64,000 bases of DNA from Actinophytocola sp045807065 (lineage in GTDB: Bacteria > Actinomycetota > Actinomycetes > Mycobacteriales > Pseudonocardiaceae), in the NCBI RefSeq assembly GCF_045807065.1, contig NZ_JBJMIE010000042.1, positions 1-64,000 of the forward strand, given 5' to 3'. How positions within the stretch are numbered: the stretch's first letter is position 1; every line of letters begins with the position of its first letter. The position numbers and the translations under genes are program-made. The notes beneath the pieces are model-generated. The model saw only the letters and a program-made list of their open reading frames with translations, did no database searches and was not told the DNA's origin. Positions 1 to 8,875 of this stretch are shown here, piece by piece.

Positions 1-1
1 G

Positions 2-1096
2 ATCGAGGCTCACCTGCGGTTCGCGGGCTGGCTCCACGTGGCCATGCTGGCGTGGACGGCGTTCGACATCTGGATGCTGCCGGTGCTCGGCGCCCCGCCC
101 CGCGGCGGCGGTGGTGGTTCACCCCGCATCGGCGGCATGGGTGGCATGGGTGGCGCGACCGCGACCGCCACCGTGTCGGTGCTGTCGTCGGCCGAGGTGG
201 TCGCGGCGCTGCGCAGGCTGGTCGCGACCGGCGCGGTCAAGGCGCCCGAGCTGGTGAAGCTCCTCGGCGGTCGCACGGGTGAGCTCCAGGCCCCGCCGAA
301 ACCCATCGAGGCGTCTGGCAAACCCGCAGGGTCCGGCCCTCGGACGCCGAAGGTCGAGGACCGCCTGCACACCATCGACGAGCTGCTCGGCGACCCGGCC
401 GTGCGTGCGGCCCGCAAGGACAGGTCCTTCGAGGGCAAGCTGAAGGGACGGCTGCGTGACCACGCGGGCAAGACCCTGAAGGAGCGGTTCGACGAGGCAC
501 GCAAGGACGCGGCCACCGCACGCGACCTCGGCAACCAGGAGCTGATCAGGGAGACCCAGCGCCGGGTCGACGCCATCCGCGCCGAGATCGAGTCGGTGGA
601 GACCACCCTCCGCCGCATCACCGAAGGCGACCTGCCCAACGAGCGGATCCTCGAGGGCCCGTTCGCCAGAGACAACCCGGTCCAGGCCGCCACTCGCGCC
701 CGCATCGAGCAGTCGCCGGAGATACGCGCGAACTTCCGCAGGCAACTCGCGCCGCGAGAGGTGGCGGGCGCCCGGGAGGCTGAAGGCGTGGCAGGCCGCC
801 CCGGCCACGCGCAGTCCAGCCACAAATGGACCCAGGAAATGCAGGCTGAAATCCTCAACAAACCAGACAACATCTTCACCGGAGTGAACGACAACGGATT
901 ACCGGTGGATGTCTACTATCGCAAGAATGGCGATGTGGCGATCACTGTCGCGGGCAGCAAGAAAGACGTCATCACGTCCTACGGTCCCTCGGATCCGGAC
1001 GGCGCCGGATCCATCAACCCGATCACCAAGTGGAAAGGGCAGAAGACGTATATCGAGATCAACCCGCGCAACGGCAGGCCGAAGCCACCCGAGTGA
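2..1096 (+). CDS. Toxin-like protein, C-terminal part (5' end outside window)
   Basis: The frame is open from the left edge, so the true start is probably upstream; GTG at 38 is the first internal start. About 364 residues are visible: a short hydrophobic stretch (LHVAMLAWTAFDIWMLPVLG), a Gly-rich linker, a charged helical region (about residues 110-250) and a compact C-terminal domain of about 95 residues beginning near SSHKWTQEM. That domain has alternating beta-strand-like segments (VDVYYRKNGDVAITVAG, KTYIEINPRNG). A long variable body with a small terminal domain is the build of polymorphic toxins, and the end could be a BECR-type nuclease, but I recognise no catalytic signature. No immunity-like gene follows; the next gene is on the other strand. 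The function is an inference. Confidence 0.5.
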   Translation: MEAHLRFAGWLHVAMLAWTAFDIWMLPVLGAPPRGGGGGSPRIGGMGGMGGATATATVSVLSSAEVVAALRRLVATGAVKAPELVKLLGGRTGELQAPPKPIEASGKPAGSGPRTPKVEDRLHTIDELLGDPAVRAARKDRSFEGKLKGRLRDHAGKTLKERFDEARKDAATARDLGNQELIRETQRRVDAIRAEIESVETTLRRITEGDLPNERILEGPFARDNPVQAATRARIEQSPEIRANFRRQLAPREVAGAREAEGVAGRPGHAQSSHKWTQEMQAEILNKPDNIFTGVNDNGLPVDVYYRKNGDVAITVAGSKKDVITSYGPSDPDGAGSINPITKWKGQKTYIEINPRNGRPKPPE

Positions 1097-1278
1097 GATG
1101 GGCGCCCAGCCCGCTGGAGGAGGCGGCGTCGAACGAAAGACCGCCGGACCATGGCCCCTACAGCCGAACGGCCGAAAAACCCGCCACTGGTCCTTGAGTG
1201 TGTGCCGAACTCACCGTCCGGGTAGCTCGCGGCTCGAGGGGCTGCCTCGGTCAGGATGCGGTCCCTCGTCGGCGTTGC

Positions 1279-2085
1279 TCAGTATGCGGTTGTGCTCGCG
1301 GTGGGGGTGCCGTAGCGGCGGAGGTGGTCCGGCAGGATCGGGTGGTGGTCCGGCGACCAGGTGAAGTGGGTTTCGTGCTCGGTGTAGGTGGTGGACAGTG
1401 GGCCGCCTTTGGTGCGGAACAGCATCAGGTTGCCGGTGAGCGTGCCGAACGGGCCGTGCCATTCGTGTGGTGGTCGCCAGAAGTAGGCGCCGGGGCGCAT
1501 CACGCCGACGGGTCCGATCAGTTCGCCGGAGAGCAGGTACATCTCCTCGACGACGGGGTGGCGTTCCGGGCGCTGTCCGTTGCGTAGTGGCATGGTGCCC
1601 AGCAGCCAGGTCTCCTCGCCGTTGTGCGGATCTTGGCGGAGGAACTTGCGTCCGGCTCCCGGTGGGAACCGCGGGTGGAAGTTCCCGCTCCATGTCCCGT
1701 CGAGGGCGCTTCGTCGTTCGACGAGCCGGTCCCGATCCGCTGCCGCGGTGGGCAGGCCGGAGAAGAAGGTCAGCACGATGGCTCCGGAGGCGGAGGCCAT
1801 GCCGTCGCGGTGGTAGCCGGCTGGCAGGTGTGCGTATCCGTATCGGGTATGGCGTATTGCGCCGATGGTGAGGTCGCCGGCGAGCACGAACAGTTCCTCG
1901 TCCATGCTCAGGACTGTTGGCTCGACGGTCCGCCATCCGGGCGGGTAGCGCAGGAGCAGGCTGGCTGCCCCGGTGTCGACGTCGGCGCTGAGCTCGCGCG
2001 TTTCGACCGAGTGCCGACCCGGCACCGTGTCGCGTCGCCAGGGAAGTGCCTGTGCCTGGATGAACTCGATGAACGGCCGCCCCAC
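1279..2085 (-). CDS. Cupin-domain protein (two cupin halves)
   Basis: A 268-residue double-cupin protein. The second half shows a cupin pattern (HPVVEEMYLLSGEL, then PGAYFWRPPHEWHGPFG), and the first half has a weaker copy (SMDEELFVLAGDL and LPAGYHRDG). Cupins bind a metal through His/Glu and act as isomerases, dioxygenases or sensors; the substrate here is unknown. An AGGAGG box lies six bases before GTG at 2085, which is why I prefer that start; ATG at 2100, overlapping the stop of the upstream ATPase gene, is the alternative. It is the last gene of the ABC importer operon, so it probably processes or senses the imported compound (inference). Confidence 0.75.
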   Translation of the reverse strand: MGRPFIEFIQAQALPWRRDTVPGRHSVETRELSADVDTGAASLLLRYPPGWRTVEPTVLSMDEELFVLAGDLTIGAIRHTRYGYAHLPAGYHRDGMASASGAIVLTFFSGLPTAAADRDRLVERRSALDGTWSGNFHPRFPPGAGRKFLRQDPHNGEETWLLGTMPLRNGQRPERHPVVEEMYLLSGELIGPVGVMRPGAYFWRPPHEWHGPFGTLTGNLMLFRTKGGPLSTTYTEHETHFTWSPDHHPILPDHLRRYGTPTASTTAY

Positions 2086-2096
2086 TCGGGTCCTCC

Positions 2097-3077
2097 TCAT
2101 CTGCCCGGCATCAGCCGGCCGGGGAACAAGCACCGGACCCATTTCCCGGGCGCCACCTCGCTCAGTACGGGATCCTCAGTGGCGCAACGGCTTTCGGCAA
2201 TGGGACAGCGTGGGTGGAAGTGGCATCCGGAGGGCCGGTCGAGGGCTGAGGACGGTTCACCGCGGAGCACGATCCGTTCCCGGCCGGTGCGGCCGATCAC
2301 CGGCGTTGCTGACAGCAGCGCCGCGGTGTAGGGGTGTTGTGGGCGTGCCACGATGTCTTCTGTGCTGCCCTGTTCGACCACGCGACCGAGGTACATCACC
2401 ACGATCTGGTCGGCGATGTGGTGCACGAGTGCGAGGTCGTGCGAAATGACGAGGTAGGCGATGCCGCGCGTGCGTTGCAGGCCGGTGAGCAGGTTGATGA
2501 TCTGCGCCTGTACGGAGACGTCCAGCGAGCTGACCGGCTCGTCGGCGATGAGCAGCTCGGGGGTGAGGGCGAGCGCCCTGGCGATGGCGATGCGCTGGCG
2601 CTGTCCGCTGGAGAACTGCGCGGGAAGCCGCTCGGCGGCGTCAGGCTCGAGGCCGACCTCGGTCAGTAGCCGGCCGACTCTGGTCGCGATGTGTTGGCCA
2701 CCGGCTATCCGGTGTACACGTAGCGGTTCGGCGACGATGCGTCCCACTGGCATCCGCGGATCCAGGCTGGCATAGGGGTCCTGGGGGATCAGCTGCATTC
2801 GCCGCCGCACGGCTCGCAATGCGCGGGTGTTGAGATCGGTGATGTCCTGCCCGGCGAAGTGGATGCGGCCGGCGTCCGGGCGATGGGTCCGCATCACGGC
2901 CAGCGCCACCGTGGACTTGCCGGCACCGGACTCCCCGACCAGCGCCACCGTGTGCCCGTTGTGAACGGTCAGTGAGACGTCGTCGACGGCGCGCAGCGGC
3001 CGGCCTCCGGCTGTGAACGTGACGGTGAGGTTCTCGACACGCAGTAGTGGCTCAGCCAGTGGCTCAGCCATCGGCAT
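2097..3077 (-). CDS. Peptide/nickel-type ABC transporter ATP-binding protein (OppF/DppF-like)
   Basis: This is the ATPase subunit of an Opp/Dpp-family importer. Walker A is GESGAGKST, the signature is SSGQRQRIA and Walker B is LLIADEPVSSLD. The C-terminal oligopeptide-ABC extension has its usual Cys motif (CHFHPRCPIAESRC). The protein is about 326 residues, normal for the family. The start is ambiguous: ATG at 3077 or 3071 fits best, because both lie against the 3' end of the preceding gene, which stops at 3064; ATG 3098 would overlap it further. It acts at the inner face of the membrane with the fused permease-ATPase encoded upstream, giving the usual two different ATPase domains. Confidence 0.9.
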   Translation of the reverse strand: MPMAEPLAEPLLRVENLTVTFTAGGRPLRAVDDVSLTVHNGHTVALVGESGAGKSTVALAVMRTHRPDAGRIHFAGQDITDLNTRALRAVRRRMQLIPQDPYASLDPRMPVGRIVAEPLRVHRIAGGQHIATRVGRLLTEVGLEPDAAERLPAQFSSGQRQRIAIARALALTPELLIADEPVSSLDVSVQAQIINLLTGLQRTRGIAYLVISHDLALVHHIADQIVVMYLGRVVEQGSTEDIVARPQHPYTAALLSATPVIGRTGRERIVLRGEPSSALDRPSGCHFHPRCPIAESRCATEDPVLSEVAPGKWVRCLFPGRLMPGR

Positions 3078-4872
3078 CGCCGGCCTTGACGCAGGCAACC
3101 TGCACGTCGCCGACGGCCCGCAGCGCGGGTTCGTCGCCCTCGCACCGAGTTTCGGCGACCGGGCAACGCGGGGCGAATCGGCACCCGGGCGGCTCCTGGC
3201 CCGGTGCCGGTGGTTGTCCGGGGATGGGGTGCAGTGGTGCCCGGGGGGTGGCGAAGTGTGGCCGGGCGGCCAGCAGCCCCCGCGTGTAGGGGTGGCGCGG
3301 TATGGCCAGCAGGCTCGCGGTGGGTCCGATCTCCACGATCCGCCCGGCGTAGACCACGGCGACGCTGTCGCACGTCTGCGCGGCGACGCCGAGGTCGTGG
3401 GTGATCAGGATGATGGCGGTGGTGCTGGCCTGCTCGCGCAGTACGTCGAGAACCTGGGCCTGGATCGTCGCGTCCAGCGCGGTGGTGGGCTCGTCCGCGA
3501 CCAGTACTGCCGGCGAATTGGCCAGCGCAAGGGCGATCACGGCTCGCTGGCGTAGGCCGCCGGACAGTGTGTGCGGGTAGGCCCGCACACGCTCTTCGGG
3601 GGCCGGCATACCCACCCGTCGCAGCGTCCGAATGGCCTGCACCTGTGCGTCCTTCCTGGACAGGTGTTGATGTCGGCGGATCGACTCGACCAGGAGCGAC
3701 CCGATGGTCCGCACCGGGTTGAGTGCCATCATCGGGTCCTGGAACACCATCGCGATCCGCGCGCCGCGTAACGAGCGCAACCGGCGTTCGTCCGCGCCGA
3801 GGATCTCCTCGCCCGTCACGCGCACCGAGCCGGTGACCACGCCGGGCGGGGGCACGAGCCCCAACAGGCTCATCGCGAGCGTCGTCTTGCCGGCACCGGA
3901 CTCGCCGACCAGACCGAGCGTCTCGCCCTGCCGTAGACACAGGCTGACGTCACGAACCACCGGACGGGGGCCGGTGCCGCCGGGAAAGGTCACCGTCAGC
4001 CCCCGCACCGTGATCGCCGCGGCGTCGTCCGGCTCGCCGATCGCTCTTGATGGACCGGGGCCTGCTGTGCGCCGGCGGGGGAGCACTTGGCCGCGGATCG
4101 CGGAGTCGGTTCCGACGAGGTTGGCCGCGGTCACCGCCAGCACGATCGCGATGCCGGGTCCGAGCAGCAGCCAGGGCGCGTCGACCAGGTGCGCGCGGCT
4201 GTCGGCGAGCATGTTGCCCCAGGTCGGTGTGCCGAGCGGGGCACCGAGACCGAGGAACGAGAGGCCGGACTCCGCGATGATCACCTCGGCGAACTGCAGC
4301 GCGCACAGCACCCGCAGGGTCGCGCCCAGTGCCGGGAGCACGTGGGTGACCAGGATGCGTGCCGACGCCGCGCCGGTCAGGCGTGCGACGAGCACGTAGG
4401 GGCGGGTCCGGACGCTGAGCGTCTCGGCGTAGGTCACCCGCGCGTAGCTGGGCCAGGTCACCAGGCCGAGCGTCAGCGCCAGCGGCCAGAACCCGTGACC
4501 GGCGAGCGCGACGACCACGACCGCGACCACCAGGTACGGGAAGGCGATCATCAGGTCGATCAGCCTGGTCAACACGGCACGCGACCAGCCGGTGCGCCAG
4601 CCGGCAAGCAGCCCGACGAGCGTGCCGATGGCCGCGCCCACGATGGTCGCCACCAGGCTGATACCCAGGGACCACGGGAACCCCGCCAGCACCCGGGAGA
4701 GCACGTCGCGACCGAGTTGATCGGTGCCGAGCAGGTGCGAAGGCCAGTCCGGAGCCGCCAGCCGGTGCGGGAGGTCGGCGGCGTACGGGTTCGCGGGCGC
4801 CAGCACCGGCTGGATGACCGCGAGGACGCCGAGCAGCGCCGCGATGCCGAGGCCGACCCGCCGCCCGGTCAC
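3064..4872 (-). CDS. Fused ABC permease (DppC-like) and ATP-binding protein (DppD-like)
   Basis: At 602 residues this is twice the size of either component. The first ~260 residues are a DppC-type permease with several membrane segments and an EAA-type loop (about YAETLSVRTRPYVLVARLTG). From about residue 285 an ATPase follows, with Walker A GESGAGKTT, signature LSGGLRQRAV, Walker B VLVADEPTTALD and a terminal Cys motif (CRFAPRCPVAETRC). No stop or start separates the halves. Such DppC-DppD fusions are known in actinobacteria. The start ATG overlaps the stop of the upstream permease by four bases, indicating translational coupling. The importer therefore consists of one plain permease, this fusion and one plain ATPase. 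Confidence 0.9.
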   Translation of the reverse strand: MTGRRVGLGIAALLGVLAVIQPVLAPANPYAADLPHRLAAPDWPSHLLGTDQLGRDVLSRVLAGFPWSLGISLVATIVGAAIGTLVGLLAGWRTGWSRAVLTRLIDLMIAFPYLVVAVVVVALAGHGFWPLALTLGLVTWPSYARVTYAETLSVRTRPYVLVARLTGAASARILVTHVLPALGATLRVLCALQFAEVIIAESGLSFLGLGAPLGTPTWGNMLADSRAHLVDAPWLLLGPGIAIVLAVTAANLVGTDSAIRGQVLPRRRTAGPGPSRAIGEPDDAAAITVRGLTVTFPGGTGPRPVVRDVSLCLRQGETLGLVGESGAGKTTLAMSLLGLVPPPGVVTGSVRVTGEEILGADERRLRSLRGARIAMVFQDPMMALNPVRTIGSLLVESIRRHQHLSRKDAQVQAIRTLRRVGMPAPEERVRAYPHTLSGGLRQRAVIALALANSPAVLVADEPTTALDATIQAQVLDVLREQASTTAIILITHDLGVAAQTCDSVAVVYAGRIVEIGPTASLLAIPRHPYTRGLLAARPHFATPRAPLHPIPGQPPAPGQEPPGCRFAPRCPVAETRCEGDEPALRAVGDVQVACVKAGDADG

Positions 4873-5789
4873 GATGCGCTCCGCAGGCGTGGGTCGAGCA
4901 TCCGGAACACCAGGTCCAGCCCGGTGTTGACGACGAACACGCCGACGGCGACGACGACGACGGTGGCCTGGACCACCGGGAAGTCCAGCCGGGTGACCGC
5001 CTCGACCAGCAGCCGGCCGAGCCCCGGCCAGCCGAAGATGACCTCGGTGAGCAGGGCACCGGAGATGAGGTAGGCGAACTGGGTGCCGATGACGGCGACC
5101 GTGGCCAGCAGGGCGTTGGGCAGCACGTGCCTGACGAGCAGGGCCGCACCGCCGGCACCGGTCGCCAACGCGGTACGAACGTAGTCCTCGCGCATGGCTT
5201 CGGCGACGTTGGTAGCCACGATCCGGATCAGTTGCGGAGCAAGGAAAGCAGCCAGCGTCAGCGACGGCAGCACCCAGCTGCCCGGTCCGGCGGCGCCGAT
5301 CGAGGGCAGCCAGCGCAGGTCGACGGCGAAGACCTGGATGAGCAGGAGGCCGACGACATAGGCGGGTACGGCCTGGGCGACGAAGACGCCCGAACTGACC
5401 ACCCGGCGGCCGATGGAGCCGGTGCGGGCACCAAGCCAGGTACCCACCACGACGGCGAGCACCGCGTCGACGGTGATCGCGGTGGCCGCCAGCGACAGGG
5501 TCGGGGTGATCCGGGCGAACACCAGGTCCAGGGCAGGTTGACCGGTGGCCAGTGACGTGCCGAGGTCTCCGGTCAGGACGTTGCCGACGAACGTCGCGTA
5601 CTGCGCCGGCAAGGGTCGGTCCAGCCCGTAGTGGGCGCTGATCCGGGCCACCGCGTCCGGGGTGGGGTCCGAGCCGGCGAGCACGACGGCCGGATCACCG
5701 GTCAGCCGTAGCACGAAGAACAGCACCGTCGAAATGAGGATCAGCAGGATCGCCAACTGCGCGGCGCGGTTGAGCAGGACGCGCGCCAC
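4869..5789 (-). CDS. Peptide/nickel-type ABC transporter permease (OppB/DppB-like)
   Basis: A 306-residue DppB-type permease. It has an N-terminal membrane anchor (LAILLILISTVLFFVLRL), the typical periplasmic GLDRPLPAQY segment and a C-terminal binding-protein-dependent-transport domain with an EAA-like loop (REDYVRTALATGAGGAALLVRH). It ends with the family's usual LDPRLR tail. It lies four bases downstream of the lipoprotein gene and overlaps the fusion gene by four bases, so all are surely one transcript. It forms the membrane channel with the N-terminal half of the 602-residue fusion protein. Confidence 0.92.
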   Translation of the reverse strand: MARVLLNRAAQLAILLILISTVLFFVLRLTGDPAVVLAGSDPTPDAVARISAHYGLDRPLPAQYATFVGNVLTGDLGTSLATGQPALDLVFARITPTLSLAATAITVDAVLAVVVGTWLGARTGSIGRRVVSSGVFVAQAVPAYVVGLLLIQVFAVDLRWLPSIGAAGPGSWVLPSLTLAAFLAPQLIRIVATNVAEAMREDYVRTALATGAGGAALLVRHVLPNALLATVAVIGTQFAYLISGALLTEVIFGWPGLGRLLVEAVTRLDFPVVQATVVVVAVGVFVVNTGLDLVFRMLDPRLRSAS

Positions 5790-5793
5790 GTCG

Positions 5794-7341
5794 CTACGAG
5801 CCCACGGTCAGCTCGTGGTAGTTGATCACCCGGTTGACGTCGTGGTAGCCCTTGACCCCACCGGCGGTCGCGTTGAGGTCGATCTGTTCGACCAGCAGCA
5901 GGCTTGGTGGGTTGTCGTGCGCTGCCCTGGCCAGGTCAGCGAGCAGCGTTGCCCGCCGTCCGGTGTCGAATTCGGTGCTCGCCTTGGCCTGTAACGGCAT
6001 TACCGCCTCGTCGCAGAAGAACGCCGGCGTCTTCGCGCAGGAGAACAGGGCGTACGGACGGGAGGCGTCCAGGATCGGTGCGGTATTCCAGGACAACCCG
6101 AACGCGGGCGTGTCCCAGGTGCCCTTGGTGTACTTGTCCAGCCAGGCCGCGAACTGCACCTGACGCAACGTCACCCGCACCCCGACTTTGGCCAGGTCGG
6201 CCGCCATCGCCTGGTAGATCTCCGCGTCGGCGGGGTAGGTGCCGACCACGACCTCGGCGGGCAGCGCGAAACCACTGCCTACGCCCGCCTCGGCCAACAG
6301 CCGTCTGGCCTTCGCCGGGTCGTAGGGATACGGTTTGACGTCCTCGGCGTAGCCGAAGGCACCGGGGGTGGCGCCCTGGCTCGCCGGCCGGCCAAGCCCG
6401 GCCATGACGTTGTCCACAATGGAGTTCTTGTCTACGGCGTAGTTGAGCGCCTGTCGCACTCGCCGGTCGCTCAGCGGTGTGCTGCCCCTGGTCGTGACGA
6501 ACGCCAGGGACATCACCTGCGGGGCCGGGGTGACCTGGACTGTGGCGCCAGCCGCGGTGATCCGTGCCTGTTGGTCAGGGGACAGGCCGAGTACCAGGTC
6601 GAGCTGGCCGGACTGCAGAGCCTGCAGGCGGGCCGCCGGCTCACCAATTTCGGTGATCTCGAGTCGAGGCACCACGGGTCTACGCCAGGAGCCGTTGAAG
6701 CCGGTGAAGGTCACCTTTCCCGGATTCCACGACTCGACCTGATAAGAACCGGAACCCACCGGACTGGCGGCGAACCCTCCCGGGCCCCGCTCGGCCCAGG
6801 CTTTCGGCGCGACGATGTACATCGTGGCAATCCGGTTCGGCAGGATCGGATCCGGCGCCGCTGTGGTGAACTCGACCTCGGTTGCGGAGACCGCCCGGCT
6901 CGCGCTCAGCGTGAGCAGCTCTTTCCCGACGACGGTGGCCCTGCCCGGGTCGGAGTGAAGATAGTCGAACGTGGCCACGACCGCGGCGGCGTCGAGCTTC
7001 TCGCCGTCGCTGAACCTCAGACCGGAACGCAGGGTGAACGTCCACGTCGTGCGGCTGGTCGACGCCCACTTCCGCGCCAAAGCAGGGGCCGGTTCGCCGT
7101 TCGCGTTCACCACGGTGAGCGCATCGAACATCGGCGACCAGGTGTAGATGCTCGGAGAGCCCACTGCACTGAACGGATTTCCCTGACCCGGCGGCAAGGT
7201 CTGGACCCCGACACGCAGCACCCCGGCCGTCGCGGCGTCGCCACCCTCGCCGTCGGAACCGCAGCCGGACATCATCAGCATGCCGATCGACAACACGACG
7301 ATGAATCGGCGACAGCCAGGACCTGTCGAGGAACACAGCAT
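5794..7341 (-). CDS. Solute-binding lipoprotein of the peptide/nickel ABC importer (family 5)
   Basis: A 515-residue extracytoplasmic binding protein of the DppA/OppA type. The signal peptide ends in a lipobox (LMMSGC), so the protein is anchored outside the membrane by a lipidated Cys at about residue 27. The SBP_bac_5 body includes WTFTLRSGLRFSDGEKLDA near residue 100 and the conserved VRQALNYAVDK segment. A GGGAG box six bases upstream supports ATG at 7341. Family 5 binds peptides, nickel chelates, opines or glycosides, and the ligand cannot be predicted here. The cupin and VOC genes in the operon suggest a non-peptide metabolite (inference). Confidence 0.92.
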   Translation of the reverse strand: MLCSSTGPGCRRFIVVLSIGMLMMSGCGSDGEGGDAATAGVLRVGVQTLPPGQGNPFSAVGSPSIYTWSPMFDALTVVNANGEPAPALARKWASTSRTTWTFTLRSGLRFSDGEKLDAAAVVATFDYLHSDPGRATVVGKELLTLSASRAVSATEVEFTTAAPDPILPNRIATMYIVAPKAWAERGPGGFAASPVGSGSYQVESWNPGKVTFTGFNGSWRRPVVPRLEITEIGEPAARLQALQSGQLDLVLGLSPDQQARITAAGATVQVTPAPQVMSLAFVTTRGSTPLSDRRVRQALNYAVDKNSIVDNVMAGLGRPASQGATPGAFGYAEDVKPYPYDPAKARRLLAEAGVGSGFALPAEVVVGTYPADAEIYQAMAADLAKVGVRVTLRQVQFAAWLDKYTKGTWDTPAFGLSWNTAPILDASRPYALFSCAKTPAFFCDEAVMPLQAKASTEFDTGRRATLLADLARAAHDNPPSLLLVEQIDLNATAGGVKGYHDVNRVINYHELTVGS

Positions 7342-7407
7342 CGGTAACTCCCTCGTTCGCCCGACCCGTCGCCGCGAGAGAAACGCTAGCCAGTATTCAT
7401 CATCAAC

Positions 7408-8262
7408 TCAACGAAAGGCCGACGGCCGCAACTCGAGAATCGCACCGTCCGGGGTCACCAGCACGCGCGGCGCGCTTTTCGGCGCATCGACGACGACCAC
7501 GGCGACTCCCGGCGGAAGGGCACCGGACAGCACCGGACGCCGGACAGCCAGCGGCGGATACTGGTTGATCTCAACCAGGTTCCGTCCAGCCAGCTGAACC
7601 GAGCTGAGCCGGTGCACGGCGGACGCGGGCAACCCGAATGCCTGGTTGAGCACACCGATCGCACCGAACCGGTCCGAACAGCGGCGCACCGAAAACGTTT
7701 CCTCCCACCAGGTCCGAGCCAGCTCCAGATCCTCGGCGGCATACACGACGCCGTAGACACCATCCACCGCACCAACACCAGGATCCGGCCGGCCCGGCAA
7801 CTCGAACGGCGGCAGCTCGCCGCGAATCTCAGTCAGGTACAACACCTCGCCGGTCGGCCCTGCCACCTGGGCCGACCGCAGCACTGCTCCCGCCCTGCCG
7901 GTCAGCGGCGCCGGCGCGCGCAGCGTCGTGAACCCCGCGCCAAGGCCAGCGAACACCACATCGACGTCAGCCACCGACAACTCCAGCGCCGCCCAGCCAA
8001 AACTGCGCATCGGCAGGTAGCCAGGTGTGGCCGCGCCCTCCACCATCTGGATCACACCACCCACGCCGCTCGCCGAGGCAACCGTCACGTACGGCGCGCC
8101 CGCCACAGCCGGCGCAAGCCAGCGTGCCGCAGTCCGATCATCGATCACGCCGACGGCCACGACACCGAACCCGAGCCCGTCCCGGTAAGCAGTGACACTC
8201 CGCTCGAGATCGCCGGTGCTCACCACAACCGAGCGAATCGGCCCCACCCTGGGAATTCTCAC
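7408..8262 (-). CDS. VOC (glyoxalase/dioxygenase-fold) protein with two domains
   Basis: A 284-residue protein with two vicinal-oxygen-chelate repeats. The first starts at GPIRSVVVSTGDLERSVTAYRDGLGF and the second at about VDGVYGVVYAAEDLELARTWWEE. VOC proteins include dioxygenases, glyoxalases and antibiotic-binding proteins. Metal ligands are not obvious in both halves, so the reaction is open. The start is GTG at 8262 with a GGAAG box unusually close. It precedes the ABC lipoprotein gene by 66 bases on the same strand and is probably the first gene of the operon, pairing an enzyme with an importer. Confidence 0.75.
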   Translation of the reverse strand: MRIPRVGPIRSVVVSTGDLERSVTAYRDGLGFGVVAVGVIDDRTAARWLAPAVAGAPYVTVASASGVGGVIQMVEGAATPGYLPMRSFGWAALELSVADVDVVFAGLGAGFTTLRAPAPLTGRAGAVLRSAQVAGPTGEVLYLTEIRGELPPFELPGRPDPGVGAVDGVYGVVYAAEDLELARTWWEETFSVRRCSDRFGAIGVLNQAFGLPASAVHRLSSVQLAGRNLVEINQYPPLAVRRPVLSGALPPGVAVVVVDAPKSAPRVLVTPDGAILELRPSAFR

Positions 8263-8316
8263 CTTCCCACAACTAGCAGGGACAATGGCTGGTGTGAACC
8301 CGTCCTGGTGAGGAGA

Positions 8317-8866
8317 TCATGCACTAGACGGGATTGTTTGGCCAAAAATGATGTGGACCGGGAGGCCGCCGGTGACGGCCTCCGTGGCAAACATCCGCCG
8401 GAAGTCGTGGGGCCGGTAACGCAGCGGTTCGTTGTCGGCGGCTGTCAAGCTGGTGTGGCCGAGGGCCTGGTCGAGCAACTTGTAAATGGTGGTATCGCGT
8501 GGGACTTCCCACTTCCAGCCGTTGGGCTTGTGCTGGAACAGGTGCAGTAACGGTGGGCCGACCACGTGTTCGTGGTGTCGTAACGCCCGGTCAGGGGAAT
8601 GGTGCTGTCGTTGTCGTGACGGAGCCGGTGCAGCCACACGAACGACTCCTGTTTGGCCGGCAGCCACTGCTCGGCCTCGATCCCTTGCGGATCACCCGCA
8701 CGAGCTGGTCGTCCCAGTGCAGGTCAACTCCGCTAAGTGCGGGCAGGCACCGGGCCATTCCGGAACGGTACTGAGGGGCGCCGCGCCGAGCGGTGCCCCT
8801 CACCATCACTCGGTAGTACAGGCATCCGTTCTGCCTTCTTGCCGGGACGCCCCGGCAAGGAGGCAC
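8317..8866 (-). pseudogene. Tyrosine recombinase/integrase, frameshifted and truncated
   Basis: Pieces of a phage-type integrase appear in successive reading frames. ALSGVDLHWDDQLVRVIRKG comes first, then EQWLPAKQESFVWLHRLRHD in a second frame, then YKLLDQALGHTSL and the catalytic-box remnant RPHDFRRMFATEAV in a third. After LPVHI the sequence leaves the family (IFGQTIPSSA, stop), so the H-x-x-R partner and the nucleophilic Tyr are missing. At least two frameshifts plus a lost 3' end make it inactive. It is probably the scar of an integrated element; no attachment site or tRNA was found next to it. Confidence 0.8.
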
Positions 8867-8875
8867 GGCAAGAAC

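Noticed and set aside
1097..1278. An immunity gene after the toxin-like protein
   Set aside because: The frame opening at ATG 1098 gives low-complexity Gly/Arg/Ser sequence that runs antisense into the cupin gene.
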